A stretch of DNA of 52,683 nt from contig JAKFYI010000034.1 in NCBI GenBank assembly GCA_021730985.1, positions 1 to 52,683 of the forward strand. Direction: 5' to 3'. Positions 10,401 to 19,395 of this stretch are shown one piece after another (the stretch's first letter is position 1; the number at the start of each line of letters is the position of its first letter). The stretch is from Hyphomicrobiales bacterium. GTDB taxonomy: Bacteria; Pseudomonadota; Alphaproteobacteria; Rhizobiales; Xanthobacteraceae. Below the pieces are notes generated by a model, which searched no databases, was not told the origin of the DNA, and saw nothing but the letters and a program-made list of their open reading frames with translations. The translations under genes were made by a program, and so were the position numbers.

Positions 10401-11197
10401 CCGGCCTGACTGTCACAATCCTCGGCTGCGGCTCTTCCATGGGCGTGCCGCGCCCGGCGCTGGGCTGGGGCGCCTGCGATCCGAACAATCCGAAGAACCG
10501 CCGCCGCCGCACCTCGCTGCTGGTGGAGCGCCTCAGCGCCACGGGCGTAACCCGGGTGCTGGTCGACACCTCCCCGGACCTGCGCGAACAGTTGCTGGGC
10601 GCAGGCGTCGATTGGATCGACGGCGTGCTGTTCACCCACGGCCACGCCGACCACACCCACGGCATCGACGATCTGCGCCCGCTGTTCGTCCATCGCCGAA
10701 AGCGGCTCGACGCCTATCTCGACGAGGCGACGTCCAGAGACGTCATGGGGCGGTTCCGCTACTGCTTCGAGAAGCCGCCCGGCAGCGAATATCCGCCGAT
10801 CATGACGGAGCACCGGATTTCGGGCGGCCAGCCGCTAACGATCATCGGGGAGGGCGGCCCGATCGAGGCCTTGCCGCTCTTGCAGCGGCACGGCGACATC
10901 CCGTCGCTGGGATTCCGCTTCGGGAGCCTCGCCTACTCCTGCGACTTGGTTGACCTGCCGGCCGAAAGCATCGCGTCCCTGGCCGGGCTGGAGGTCTGGA
11001 TCGTCGATGCGCTTCGCTACGCGCAGCACCCCAGCCACTTCAGCCTGTCGGACGCGCTGAGATGGATCGAGCGCATCAAGCCGCGGCGGGCCATCCTCAC
11101 CAATCTGCACTCCGATCTCGATTACGAGACACTGCGCAAGGAACTGCCGCCGCACGTCGAGCCGGCGTACGACGGGCTGAAATTCGACTTAAGCTGA
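10397..11197 (+). CDS. MBL-fold metal-dependent hydrolase, PhnP-like
   Basis: This is a metallo-beta-lactamase-fold phosphodiesterase. The metal motif HxHxDH is at 81-86 (HGHADH), with further ligands in the HSCDLVDLP-like (YSCDLVD) and C-terminal TNLHSDLDY segments. The start TVTILGCGSSMGVPRP is typical of the PhnP / lipoate-pathway-linked MBL group. PhnP of E. coli cleaves ribosyl cyclic phosphates, but no other phn gene is near here, so the substrate is unknown. The start codon overlaps the tatD stop by four bases. The gene ends at the edge of a markedly AT-rich intergenic region. Confidence 0.8.
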   Translation: MTGLTVTILGCGSSMGVPRPALGWGACDPNNPKNRRRRTSLLVERLSATGVTRVLVDTSPDLREQLLGAGVDWIDGVLFTHGHADHTHGIDDLRPLFVHRRKRLDAYLDEATSRDVMGRFRYCFEKPPGSEYPPIMTEHRISGGQPLTIIGEGGPIEALPLLQRHGDIPSLGFRFGSLAYSCDLVDLPAESIASLAGLEVWIVDALRYAQHPSHFSLSDALRWIERIKPRRAILTNLHSDLDYETLRKELPPHVEPAYDGLKFDLS

Positions 11198-11431
11198 ATT
11201 GTTATTGATCTAAGTTGTTGGCGAAGGAAGGTAAGATATAGCATTGTTATTATTGGAAATAATGTTGATCATGATTTGATGTGGTTCTTGGTTTAATGTC
11301 GATATTCCATAATATGTCTTATGCGAGTTAAGCGCGATCCTTGTCGTGGAACGATCTTCTTGGGCGAGCATGGTGTGTGGTGACCCGGCACGTCCGCCGG
11401 CATTCCACCCTTGCCCATTTCGAGGTCAGCC
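11198..11431 (+). promoter_or_regulatory. AT-rich leader/promoter region of the Dps gene
   Basis: Bases 11198-11330 are much richer in A and T than anything else in the window (for example runs of TTATTATTGG and AAATAATG). They contain a perfect 6-bp inverted repeat ATTATT-GGA-AATAAT at 11249-11263 and a TGATCA palindrome at 11266-11271. A low-GC block before a ferritin-like stress gene in a high-GC genome suggests a promoter bound by an iron or oxidative-stress regulator or a nucleoid protein. No canonical Fur, Irr or OxyR box could be assigned by eye. Confidence 0.45.
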
Positions 11432-11974
11432 GTGAGCAACAAGGTCACAAAGCTCAAACCGCGCCAGAAGCCGGCCGCGGCGCTGGATACCCCAACCGAT
11501 CTCGCGCCCGAGGCGGTAACGGCCGTGTCCGCCGTGCTCAACACGATTCTCGCCGACAGCTACGCGCTCTACCTGAAGACCAAGAACTTCCATTGGCACG
11601 TCAGCGGCCCGCACTTCCGGGACTACCACCTGCTATTCGACGAGCAGGCCGCGGCGATCCTGGCCAACACAGACGACGTGGCCGAACGGGTCCGCAAGAT
11701 CGGCGGCGTGCCCCTGAAGTCGATCGGCGAGATTTCCAAGACCCAGACCATCGACGACAACGAGGCGGACTACGTGGCTCCCTCCGACATGCCGCGGGAG
11801 CTCATGAACGACCACAAGAAGATCGTGGCGTTCATGCGCAAGGTCCACGGCATCTGCGACGACCACGGGGATATCGCCAGCGCCAGCCTGATCGAGAACT
11901 GGATCGACGGGGCTGAGAAGCGGCTCTGGTTCCTGTTCGAAGCGAGCCGCAACGCGGATCGCGACGGCGACTAA
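11432..11974 (+). CDS. dps: Dps-type DNA-binding ferritin
   Basis: This is a mini-ferritin that stores iron and detoxifies peroxide, usually as a 12-mer, and can coat DNA. The inter-subunit ferroxidase ligands match E. coli Dps spacing exactly: His54, His66 and Asp70 in NFHW...DYHLLFD, then Asp81 and Glu85. The N-terminal 25 residues are Lys/Arg-rich, which in Dps proteins mediates DNA binding. Length is 180 aa. The GTG at 11432 has CGAGG seven bases upstream and is preferred over the TTG at 11411. It is monocistronic, between the AT-rich leader and mazG (129 bases away). Confidence 0.88.
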   Translation: MSNKVTKLKPRQKPAAALDTPTDLAPEAVTAVSAVLNTILADSYALYLKTKNFHWHVSGPHFRDYHLLFDEQAAAILANTDDVAERVRKIGGVPLKSIGEISKTQTIDDNEADYVAPSDMPRELMNDHKKIVAFMRKVHGICDDHGDIASASLIENWIDGAEKRLWFLFEASRNADRDGD

Positions 11975-12103
11975 GCGGCCGACTTATCCGGCTTATCTGC
12001 CAATGCGAACGCGACCTGTGGATTGACCCCCATGGGCCGCTTTCTCTTGCGGCTGGACCGCCCGGCCCTCTGCTAGCGTCGGCATCTGCAATCCGGGCCC
12101 TCT

Positions 12104-12916
12104 ATGAAACCTTCGCGCGATATTGCTCGACTGATCGAAATCATGGCGGCGCTGCGCACGCCGGGAAGCGGCTGCCCCTGGGATCTGGAGCAGAATTTCG
12201 CGACCGTCGCGCCCTACACGCTCGAAGAGGCCTACGAGGTCGCAGACGCCATCGACCGGGGCGACCTGGTCGATCTGTGCGATGAACTGGGCGACCTGCT
12301 GCTGCAGGTGGTGTTCCATGCCCGCATGGCGCAGGAGCAAGGAGCTTTCGAGTTCGGCGATGTGGTTCTGGCGATCACGGAAAAGCTTCGGCGCCGCCAT
12401 CCCCATGTGTTCGGCGATGCACGCGGCGCCACCCCAGACGAAGTCAAACGGCTCTGGGACCGCATCAAGGCGGAGGAGAAAGCGGCGCGGCCTGCCCCGG
12501 CCGGTGTTTCGAAAGCTCTTTCCGGAGTTCCGGTGGCCCTGCCCGCGCTGACCCGTGCACTCAAGCTGCAGACCAAGGCCGGCAAGGTCGGATTTGACTG
12601 GAACGACCCGCTCGCCGTTCTCGCCAAAATACGCGAGGAAGCGGACGAGATCGAAGTCGAGATTAGGGCCGGCGCCAAAGCGGATGCGTCGGCCGAAGTC
12701 GGCGATCTGCTGTTTGCGGTGGTCAACCTGGCGCGGCACCTCGATGCGGATCCTGAAGCGATCCTGCGCGCTGCCAATCTCAAGTTCGAACGGCGATTCG
12801 GCGCCATCGAGGCGGCGCTGGCTGCTCAGGGCAGAACGCCGGAACAATCCACGCTTGCCGAAATGGACGCGCTTTGGAACGCAGCCAAGGCTGCGGAAAA
12901 GCTCAAACAGCCTTGA
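12104..12916 (+). CDS. mazG: Nucleoside triphosphate pyrophosphohydrolase MazG
   Basis: MazG hydrolyses (d)NTPs to monophosphates and PPi, cleaning the nucleotide pool. Both MazG domains are present. The N-terminal one has CPWDLEQ and the EExxE motif (E41, E42, E45) plus ELGDLL (61-66). The C-terminal one has KVGFDW and EEADEIEVE followed by EVGDLLF. Length, 270 aa, is that of the duplicated E. coli-type enzyme. It is convergent with hflX and the 3' ends overlap by 14 bases (12903-12916), a common arrangement for this pair in the group. Confidence 0.93.
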   Translation: MKPSRDIARLIEIMAALRTPGSGCPWDLEQNFATVAPYTLEEAYEVADAIDRGDLVDLCDELGDLLLQVVFHARMAQEQGAFEFGDVVLAITEKLRRRHPHVFGDARGATPDEVKRLWDRIKAEEKAARPAPAGVSKALSGVPVALPALTRALKLQTKAGKVGFDWNDPLAVLAKIREEADEIEVEIRAGAKADASAEVGDLLFAVVNLARHLDADPEAILRAANLKFERRFGAIEAALAAQGRTPEQSTLAEMDALWNAAKAAEKLKQP

Positions 12917-14282
12917 GAGTGCCGCCGAACCTGGCTTGCACCACAGGAACTTTCGCCGGATCGACCCGCACCGTCATCGCGAGCCTGTCGTCGGCAATCA
13001 GCGACTTGTCCATCACCTCGGTGTGGCGATGCAGCCAGCTCACGCCCGCGCCATCGGACGGATCGAGGACGAGATCGAGCAATGTGCGCCGCATGCCGAG
13101 GCGTGCCTCGATGGCTTCGGCAAGCTTGTCCGTACCCTCCCCGGTCAGCGCCGAGAGCACGGCCGGCCTGCGATCCGCAGGACGGCGCTCGGCCAGATTG
13201 ACCAAAGCCTCACGGGCGTCGGCCTCGAGCCGGTCGACCTTGTTCCAGACTTCGATGACGCGCTCATCGCCTTCGAGTTCGATGCCGAGTTCGCGCAGGA
13301 CTTGCTCGACGTCGTGAGCTTGCGCTTCGGTGTCGGGGTGCGAGGCATCGCGCACATGCAAGATCACGTCTGCCTCAATGACCTCTTCGAGGGTGGCGCG
13401 GAATGCGGCGACCAGCATGGTCGGAAGATCGGAGATGAACCCGACCGTATCGGAGACGATGATCTTCAGTCCCGAAGGCAGCGCCACGGCCCGCAGTGTC
13501 GGGTCCAGCGTGGCGAACAGCATGTCGGCTTGCAGCACGCTCGCCCTGGTGAGGCGATTGAACAGCGTCGACTTGCCAGCGTTGGTGTAGCCGACCAGCG
13601 CGGCGATGGGATACGGCACCCGCGCCCGGCTTTCACGATGAAGCTTGCGCCGCTTCTTGACCTTTTCGAGTTCGGTTTCGATACGAACGATACGTTCCTC
13701 GATCAGGCGCCGGTCGATTTCGAGTTGGGACTCGCCCGGGCCGCCAAGAAACCCGAAGCCGCCGCGCTGGCGTTCGAGATGGGTCCAGGATCGAACCAGG
13801 CGGGTACGTTGATAAGTCAGGTGTGCGAGTTCGACTTGTAGCGCGCCTTCTTTGGTGCGGGCGCGGCGTCCGAAAATTTCAAGAATGAGCCCGGTGCGGT
13901 CAAGCACCTTGGCGCTCCAAGCCTTCTCCAGATTGCGCTGCTGCACGGGCGAGAGCGCGCAATCGACCACGACGATGCCAGCGCCGAGGCTTTTGACCAG
14001 GCCGGCGATTTCATCGACCTTGCCCTTGCCGAGGTAGGTCGCGGGCCGGACATCGCCGATCGGCACGATGCCGACCTCGACCACGTTGAGATCGATGGCG
14101 CGAGCGAGCCCGATTGCTTCTTCAAGCCGTGCTTTGGGGATGCGCTCGTTGGCCGAGCCCTGCCCTATGGGCGTGCGCGCCGGCGGCCTGCGCCGGTACG
14201 GGCCGATAACGATCGCCTGTCCGGTTCCGGAGCCGGGTGGGCTCAGGAGGTTCTTGTCCGTGTCGCGGCGCCGCGGCTCCAA
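12903..14282 (-). CDS. hflX: GTPase HflX
   Basis: This is a ribosome-associated GTPase that splits stalled 70S ribosomes, notably after heat stress. The N-terminal HflX domain (about 50-150) contains GKGKVDEI and the RTKEGALQVELA coiled-coil segment with GGPGESQLE. The G domain has G1 GYTNAGKST (231-239), the DTVGF G3 motif and NKVD as G4. The start codon is TTG at 14282, immediately after the hfq stop TAG, with no gap. The frame continues the usual MEPR-type N-terminus of this group, so hfq and hflX are translationally coupled. The 3' end overlaps mazG. Length, 459 aa, is normal. Confidence 0.93.
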   Translation of the reverse strand: MEPRRRDTDKNLLSPPGSGTGQAIVIGPYRRRPPARTPIGQGSANERIPKARLEEAIGLARAIDLNVVEVGIVPIGDVRPATYLGKGKVDEIAGLVKSLGAGIVVVDCALSPVQQRNLEKAWSAKVLDRTGLILEIFGRRARTKEGALQVELAHLTYQRTRLVRSWTHLERQRGGFGFLGGPGESQLEIDRRLIEERIVRIETELEKVKKRRKLHRESRARVPYPIAALVGYTNAGKSTLFNRLTRASVLQADMLFATLDPTLRAVALPSGLKIIVSDTVGFISDLPTMLVAAFRATLEEVIEADVILHVRDASHPDTEAQAHDVEQVLRELGIELEGDERVIEVWNKVDRLEADAREALVNLAERRPADRRPAVLSALTGEGTDKLAEAIEARLGMRRTLLDLVLDPSDGAGVSWLHRHTEVMDKSLIADDRLAMTVRVDPAKVPVVQARFGGTLKAV

Positions 14283-14543
14283 CTAGACTTTTTCCGTGGC
14301 GGGCACGTCCTCGGCGCCCTCGAACAGCTGGATCGGATGACCCGGCATGATCGTTGAGATCGCGTGCTTGTAAACGAGCTGCGAATGCCCGTCCCGACGC
14401 AATAGCACGCAGAAATTGTCGAACCAGGTCACCACGCCCTGCAGCTTCACGCCATTCACCAGGAAGATGGTGAGAGGCACTTTGCTTTTGCGGACGTGAT
14501 TGAGGAACGTGTCTTGCAGATTTTGCGCGCGTTCGGCTGCCAT
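14283..14543 (-). CDS. hfq: RNA chaperone Hfq
   Basis: This is a hexameric Sm-like protein that pairs small RNAs with mRNAs; in rhizobia it also influences nif gene expression. The Sm1 motif ([19 protein letters not shown]) and Sm2 motif (YKHAIST, residues 58-64) are intact. The proximal-site Gln is in NLQD, and the KH of YKHA is present. Length, 86 aa, is normal with a short acidic tail. It is followed with zero spacing by hflX. The 210-base region upstream (14544-14753), before dat, would hold its own promoter, though I see no clear consensus there. Confidence 0.95.
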   Translation of the reverse strand: MAAERAQNLQDTFLNHVRKSKVPLTIFLVNGVKLQGVVTWFDNFCVLLRRDGHSQLVYKHAISTIMPGHPIQLFEGAEDVPATEKV

Positions 14544-14753
14544 TGCCGTTGATCCGTTATTGCTCGCTGACCCCTGCCGCGAGGTGTTGTTCTCAAGCCG
14601 CCGACTTTCTTGGCGTTATGCCGGGCCGACTTGGGGCTTCACCATTAGATGGCACGCCCGGGGGTGGCGCAAGCACAAGATGGCGGCGTTTGCGGCGAAA
14701 AACGCCGCCAACCCCAGCAATGTTAGAACATTCCGGAGGTTAAGGTGGCCGGG

Positions 14754-15611
14754 CTAGGTGGTTTCCGCGTGTCGATGGAAATCGCGGCGCAGCGCCGAGG
14801 AAATCAGCCCGGGAGCGCCGTTTCCGACCGGCTTTCCATCGATTTTTACAACAGGCAGAACGAGTTGGCTCGCCGACGTGATGAATGCTTCGCGCGCTTC
14901 CTTGGCTTCTTCGACCGAGAAGGCACGTTCTTCCAGCTTTATTCCTTGTTCCTTGAGCACTTCCAGCACCACAGTCCTGGTGATACCCCGCAGGATGGCA
15001 TGGTCGGCCTGCCGGGTGACCAGCTTGCCGTCCCGGGTCACGATCCAGGCGTTGCTCGACGAGCCTTCGGTGACCAGCCCCTGGTCATCGACGAACCATG
15101 CCTCGCGGGCGCCCTGCTCGCGCGCCGCCTGCTTGGCGAGCACGTTGGGCAGGAGCGACACCGACTTGATATCGACCCGGTCCCAGCGGTTGTCCGGCAA
15201 CGTGATGACCGCCACGCCGTCGGCCGCGAGCTTTTCGGCGCCTTGGAGGTCGAGATTGCGGGCGGTGACGACGATGCTCGGCAGCGTGCCGGCCGGCGGA
15301 AACGCGTGATCGCGGCGCGACACCCCCCGGGTGATCTGCAGATAAACGATGCCCCAGCGCACCTTGTTGCGGCGAACGGTCTCGCGAAACACCACGCCGA
15401 GGGCCGCAGCCGACATCGGCATCGGAATGCGCAGTTCGCTCAGTGAGCGAGCGAGGCGCTCTATGTGCCGACGCTCGTCGATCAGCCGGCCTCCCCTCAC
15501 CTCGCAGACTTCATAAACCCCATCGGAAAACTGGTAGCCGCGATCCTCGACGTTGACCATGGCGTCGCGGAGCGGGAGATAGCGGCCATTGACATAGGCG
15601 ATGCGCGACAT
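14754..15611 (-). CDS. dat: D-amino-acid transaminase (fold type IV PLP enzyme)
   Basis: This enzyme interconverts D-amino acids and 2-oxo acids, supplying D-Ala and D-Glu for peptidoglycan. The N-terminal YVNGRYLPLRDAMVNVEDRG is typical. The PLP lysine is K149 in the DIKS segment, and the phosphate-binding TEGSSSNAW loop follows. Length, 285 aa, fits Dat rather than the longer branched-chain aminotransferases, and the DRGYQFSDGVYEV start matches the Dat subgroup. It sits 19 bases after ntrX on the same strand and ahead of hfq, as in Bradyrhizobium-type genomes. Substrate specificity cannot be fixed from sequence alone. Confidence 0.87.
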   Translation of the reverse strand: MSRIAYVNGRYLPLRDAMVNVEDRGYQFSDGVYEVCEVRGGRLIDERRHIERLARSLSELRIPMPMSAAALGVVFRETVRRNKVRWGIVYLQITRGVSRRDHAFPPAGTLPSIVVTARNLDLQGAEKLAADGVAVITLPDNRWDRVDIKSVSLLPNVLAKQAAREQGAREAWFVDDQGLVTEGSSSNAWIVTRDGKLVTRQADHAILRGITRTVVLEVLKEQGIKLEERAFSVEEAKEAREAFITSASQLVLPVVKIDGKPVGNGAPGLISSALRRDFHRHAETT

Positions 15612-15630
15612 CGGAAATCCTGATCGTTCG

Positions 15631-17001
15631 CTAACCGATACCCAGTGCCTTGAGCTTGCGATGCAGCGCGGAGCGCTCCATGCCGACGAACTCGGCGGTG
15701 CGCGAAATATTACCGCCGAACCGGCTGATCTGCGCGAGCAGATACTCCCGCTCGAACAATTCGCGGGCCTCCCGCAGCGGCAGCCCCATCAATTGTTCGC
15801 CGCCGGCGCCCGCCGGCATCGACGGCACCATGGAGCCCACGTCCTGCGGCAGCATGCTGGCGTCGATCGCCGCGTTCGGATCGCCGCCGGCGAGGATCAT
15901 CAGCCGCTCGACGTTGTTGCGCAATTGCCGGACGTTACCGGGCCAGTCGTGCGATTGCAGCACGGCCATCGCGTCATCGCCGATCTTGCGCATGGGCAAA
16001 CCGGTGGACTGCGAAATCTGCTCCATGAAGTAGAGCACGAGGTCGGGAATATCTTCGCGGCGTTCGGCGAGCGGCGGCACCCTGACCGGAACAACCGACA
16101 GACGGTGATAGAGATCCTCTCGGAAACGTCCGGCGGCGATCTCCGCCTCGACGTTGCGGCTGGTCGACGACACGATTCGAACATCGACGGCGACCTTGGC
16201 GGAACCGTCCACGCGCTGGAAGGTCTGGTCCACCAGCACGCGCAGGATCTTGTTTTGCGTCTCGCGCGGCATGTCCGCGATTTCGTCGATGAACAGCGTG
16301 CCGCCATGCGCCTCTTCGAGCGCGCCGACCTTGCGCGGCTGCGCGCCGTTGGCCTGTTCGACGCCGAACAGTTCAATCTCCATGCGGTCGGGGGTCATCG
16401 CCGCGGCGTTGATCACGACGAAGGGCCCATTTGCGCGCGATGACGCATTGTGGAGCGTGCGGGCGGTGAGCTCTTTGCCGGATCCGGAAGGGCCAACGAT
16501 CAGAATGCGGCTATTGGTCGGGGCAATCTTATCGATGGTCTGGCGCAGCGAATTGATCGATGGCGATCGGCCGACGATGCTCGACGGCAGCGGCCCCAGC
16601 GCCTTGAGTTCCTTGACCTCGCGCCGCAGCCGCGACGTCTCAAGTGCCCGGTCGGCCACCAGGAGAAGACGATCGGCCTTGAACGGCTTCTCGATGAAGT
16701 CGTAGGCGCCCTGCTTGATCGCGGCCACCGCGGTTTCGATATTGCCGTGGCCCGAAATCATCACCACCGGCAGGTCGGGGTGCTGCTCCTTCACCGAGCC
16801 GAGCACCTGGAGCCCGTCGAGCTTGCTGCCTTGCAGCCAGATATCGAGAAACACCAGGTTTGGGCGGCGGTTCGCGATGGTGGCGAGCGCCCCGTCGCTG
16901 TCGCGCGCGGTGCGCGTGGTGTAGCCCTCGTCCTGCAGAAGGCCCGCGACCAGTTCGCAGATATCCGCTTCGTCATCGACGATGAGAATGTCGGATGCCA
17001 T
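15631..17001 (-). CDS. ntrX: Nitrogen/redox response regulator NtrX
   Basis: This is a response regulator of the NtrC class, partner of NtrY. The receiver domain (1-120) has phospho-acceptor D53 and K105. The AAA+ domain (about 140-375) has Walker A GPSGSGKE (170-177) and Walker B GGTLFIDEI. The C-terminal Fis-type HTH is ISRTAEFVGMERSALHRKLKAL. The GAFTGA loop that NtrC uses to contact sigma-54 is missing: residues 211-228 read LFGVEQANGAQPRKVG instead. This is the known condition of alphaproteobacterial NtrX, which is thought to work with other sigma factors. Its start lies 2 bases after the ntrY stop, so the two are co-translated. Confidence 0.93.
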   Translation of the reverse strand: MASDILIVDDEADICELVAGLLQDEGYTTRTARDSDGALATIANRRPNLVFLDIWLQGSKLDGLQVLGSVKEQHPDLPVVMISGHGNIETAVAAIKQGAYDFIEKPFKADRLLLVADRALETSRLRREVKELKALGPLPSSIVGRSPSINSLRQTIDKIAPTNSRILIVGPSGSGKELTARTLHNASSRANGPFVVINAAAMTPDRMEIELFGVEQANGAQPRKVGALEEAHGGTLFIDEIADMPRETQNKILRVLVDQTFQRVDGSAKVAVDVRIVSSTSRNVEAEIAAGRFREDLYHRLSVVPVRVPPLAERREDIPDLVLYFMEQISQSTGLPMRKIGDDAMAVLQSHDWPGNVRQLRNNVERLMILAGGDPNAAIDASMLPQDVGSMVPSMPAGAGGEQLMGLPLREARELFEREYLLAQISRFGGNISRTAEFVGMERSALHRKLKALGIG

Positions 17002-17003
17002 GT

Positions 17004-19289
17004 CTATTGCTCACTCATGTTCGCGCTTTGCTCACTCTTTTTTGCTTCGGCCGTTGACGGCGCGGGCGTGGCAGCGCCAATTTGTGCCGCCGCGAATTTC
17101 AACTGAACCCACGCGCCCATCTGCCCCGGGATTTTTTCGGCGGCGTCGCGCAGTTCGATAATGCCGCCATGCTCTTCCAGGATACGGCCTACGATGGCAA
17201 GGCCGAGGCCGGTGCCCTTTTCTCGCGTGGTGACGTAAGGCTCGAGCAGCCGGTTGCGGTTTTCCTTGGGCAGCCCGATGCCGTTGTCGACAACGTCGAT
17301 GATGATGTCGCCGCCGTGACGCGCGGTCGTAACCTGGATGCGGCCCTTGTCGCGCTCCCCCGGCGGTACGGCGCCAACCGCTTCCGTCGCGTTCTTGATG
17401 ATGTTGGTCAAAGCCTGTGAGATCAGGCGGCGATCGAAGCACGCCAGCATCGGGTCTTCCGCGATTTCAAGCTGTATGTCGATGTCGGCATTGCCGACCC
17501 GCATCAGGAATACGACCTGGCGCACGGTATCGGCAATGTCATCCGCTTCTATCACCGGCTTGGGCATGCGGGCGAACTTGGAGAACTCGTCCACCATGCG
17601 TTTGATGTCGTCAACCTGCCGGATGATCGTGTCGGTGCATTGCTGGAACACCGCGGGATCGTCGGTGATGGTCTTGCCGTACTTGCGCCGCAGCCGTTCG
17701 GCGGAGAGCTGGATTGGGGTGAGCGGGTTCTTGATCTCGTGCGCGATGCGCCGCGCGACATCGGCCCAGGCCGAGGTTCGCTGCGCGGACACCAGTTCGG
17801 TGATGTCGTCGAGCGTGACCACGTAGCCGTGTTCCGGATCGCCCGACTGCTCGGTGGTGACGCGCACCGAAAGATTGCGCTCGCGGCCTGCGCGGCTGAT
17901 CGTCACCTGATCCTGGGTCAGGCGTTGCGAACCCGACAAGGCGCTGGTGAAAATCTCCTTGAGTTCGGGCACCACATCGATCAGTGCCCTTCCCGCGGCA
18001 TCCGATTGTGTCTGTCCGATCAACCGTTCGGCGGACCGGTTCAGGATACTGATGCGGCCTTCGGCATCGACCCCGATGACCCCCGCGCTGGCGCCTGCGA
18101 GCACCGCTTCAGTGAACCGGCGGCGTTGATCGATCAGGTCGTGCGCGCGCATGATGTCGTCGCGCTGGGTACGCAGTTCCGAGGTCATCTTGTTGAAGGT
18201 TTCGCCGAGCTGCGCGAGATCGCCTTCGGAGCTCCGGATGGGAACCTGGACGTAAAGGTTGCCGGTCGAGACGATATTGGCGGCGCCGATCAGGCGGCGG
18301 ATCGGAGCGACCAGACGGTTGGCGAAGTTCAAGCCGAGCCAGGCCGCCGACAACAGCACGGTCAACGCGATCACGGTGTACATCATCGCGAAGGCCAGCT
18401 GCACGCCAAGCCGGCGTGCCTCCAGGCTTGCAAAGTCACTGACGCTGGCCTGGGTCTGCCGCAGTTGCGCGACAACCTGCGGATCGAGCGGACGCGTAAC
18501 ATGCAAATAGGTGTCATCGTAGCCGCGCAGCTTGATCATCGAGGCGACGGCATTGGCTTCGAATACGATGCCGATGCGCGGTTCCGTTTCGGTGGTGGCT
18601 GCAAGGCCTGGCGGCGAAGGCAGAATGGTTTCGTGATCGGCTTTGACGTCGGCCTTTTCGATCGCTTCGGTGTCCGGACCAACGATCATCGCACTGGAAA
18701 GTCCGCGGACCTTGGCTTGCGCGGTCAGGAATTGGCGGAAGCGCTCGCGGTCCTGATCGAACAACGGCTTGGCGCGGCCAACGTCAATCGCCATCGCCAT
18801 GATGTCGCCCCGTATCGTCTGCGCATGCTCGCGCAGGTAAGCGTTGGCGACGTACATGGAATTCTCGATCACCGCCTTGGTGCGCGTCGAAAACAACCGG
18901 TCGAGACCTCGATCGAGCGTGACGCTGGCAACCACCGCCACAAGGATGGCCGGCACCGCGGCAATGATCGAAAACAGGCCGACAATACGAACATGCAATC
19001 TTGCGCCCGCTCGGCCGCGGCGCCGCGCCGCGACGATCTGCCAGACCTCGTACGCGATCACGCTGAGCTGGACGAACACCGTGCAGCCGTTGATCATCAG
19101 CAGCGTGACCACGACACGATGCGTCGGTGCGATCGGTGTCAAATCCGCGAGCACGACGAAGGTCATGAAGGCGGAGATCAGCGCCAGGGCCGCTGCGATC
19201 CCGCCGACCATGCGCATGCCGCGGCCGGCCAACGGCGCGGGACCGGTCAATTCGGCGGTCGTCATCTGATCGACGGCAGCGCTGGTCAT
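17004..19289 (-). CDS. ntrY: Sensor histidine kinase NtrY
   Basis: This is a membrane sensor kinase that phosphorylates NtrX in response to nitrogen or redox state. Several N-terminal membrane segments (about 28-50, 58-85, 100-125) are followed by a periplasmic region to about 290 and a further membrane segment (about 296-320). A HAMP domain follows (NRLVAPIRRLIGAANIV), then a PAS domain (about 385-490). HisKA has H517 in [13 protein letters not shown], and the HATPase has NIIKNATEAV, DNGIGLP and GTGLGLAIV. Length, 761 aa, is normal. The 162-base gap upstream carries palindromes that may be autoregulatory. The long antisense frame over this gene is a codon-bias shadow. Confidence 0.95.
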   Translation of the reverse strand: MTSAAVDQMTTAELTGPAPLAGRGMRMVGGIAAALALISAFMTFVVLADLTPIAPTHRVVVTLLMINGCTVFVQLSVIAYEVWQIVAARRRGRAGARLHVRIVGLFSIIAAVPAILVAVVASVTLDRGLDRLFSTRTKAVIENSMYVANAYLREHAQTIRGDIMAMAIDVGRAKPLFDQDRERFRQFLTAQAKVRGLSSAMIVGPDTEAIEKADVKADHETILPSPPGLAATTETEPRIGIVFEANAVASMIKLRGYDDTYLHVTRPLDPQVVAQLRQTQASVSDFASLEARRLGVQLAFAMMYTVIALTVLLSAAWLGLNFANRLVAPIRRLIGAANIVSTGNLYVQVPIRSSEGDLAQLGETFNKMTSELRTQRDDIMRAHDLIDQRRRFTEAVLAGASAGVIGVDAEGRISILNRSAERLIGQTQSDAAGRALIDVVPELKEIFTSALSGSQRLTQDQVTISRAGRERNLSVRVTTEQSGDPEHGYVVTLDDITELVSAQRTSAWADVARRIAHEIKNPLTPIQLSAERLRRKYGKTITDDPAVFQQCTDTIIRQVDDIKRMVDEFSKFARMPKPVIEADDIADTVRQVVFLMRVGNADIDIQLEIAEDPMLACFDRRLISQALTNIIKNATEAVGAVPPGERDKGRIQVTTARHGGDIIIDVVDNGIGLPKENRNRLLEPYVTTREKGTGLGLAIVGRILEEHGGIIELRDAAEKIPGQMGAWVQLKFAAAQIGAATPAPSTAEAKKSEQSANMSEQ

Positions 19290-19395
19290 AGACCCTCGAT
19301 CCCTGCACTTGAACGCGATGGCGCGATGAGGAGCGCAGGCCGGGACGGCCTATAGCCGAAGCCTGCGCCAAAGGCGGCGCACTGATGCTTTTATA

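Noticed and set aside
17640..19355. A 571-codon plus-strand frame across ntrY
   Set aside because: Antisense to NtrY, with no recognisable domain and a shadow-like composition.
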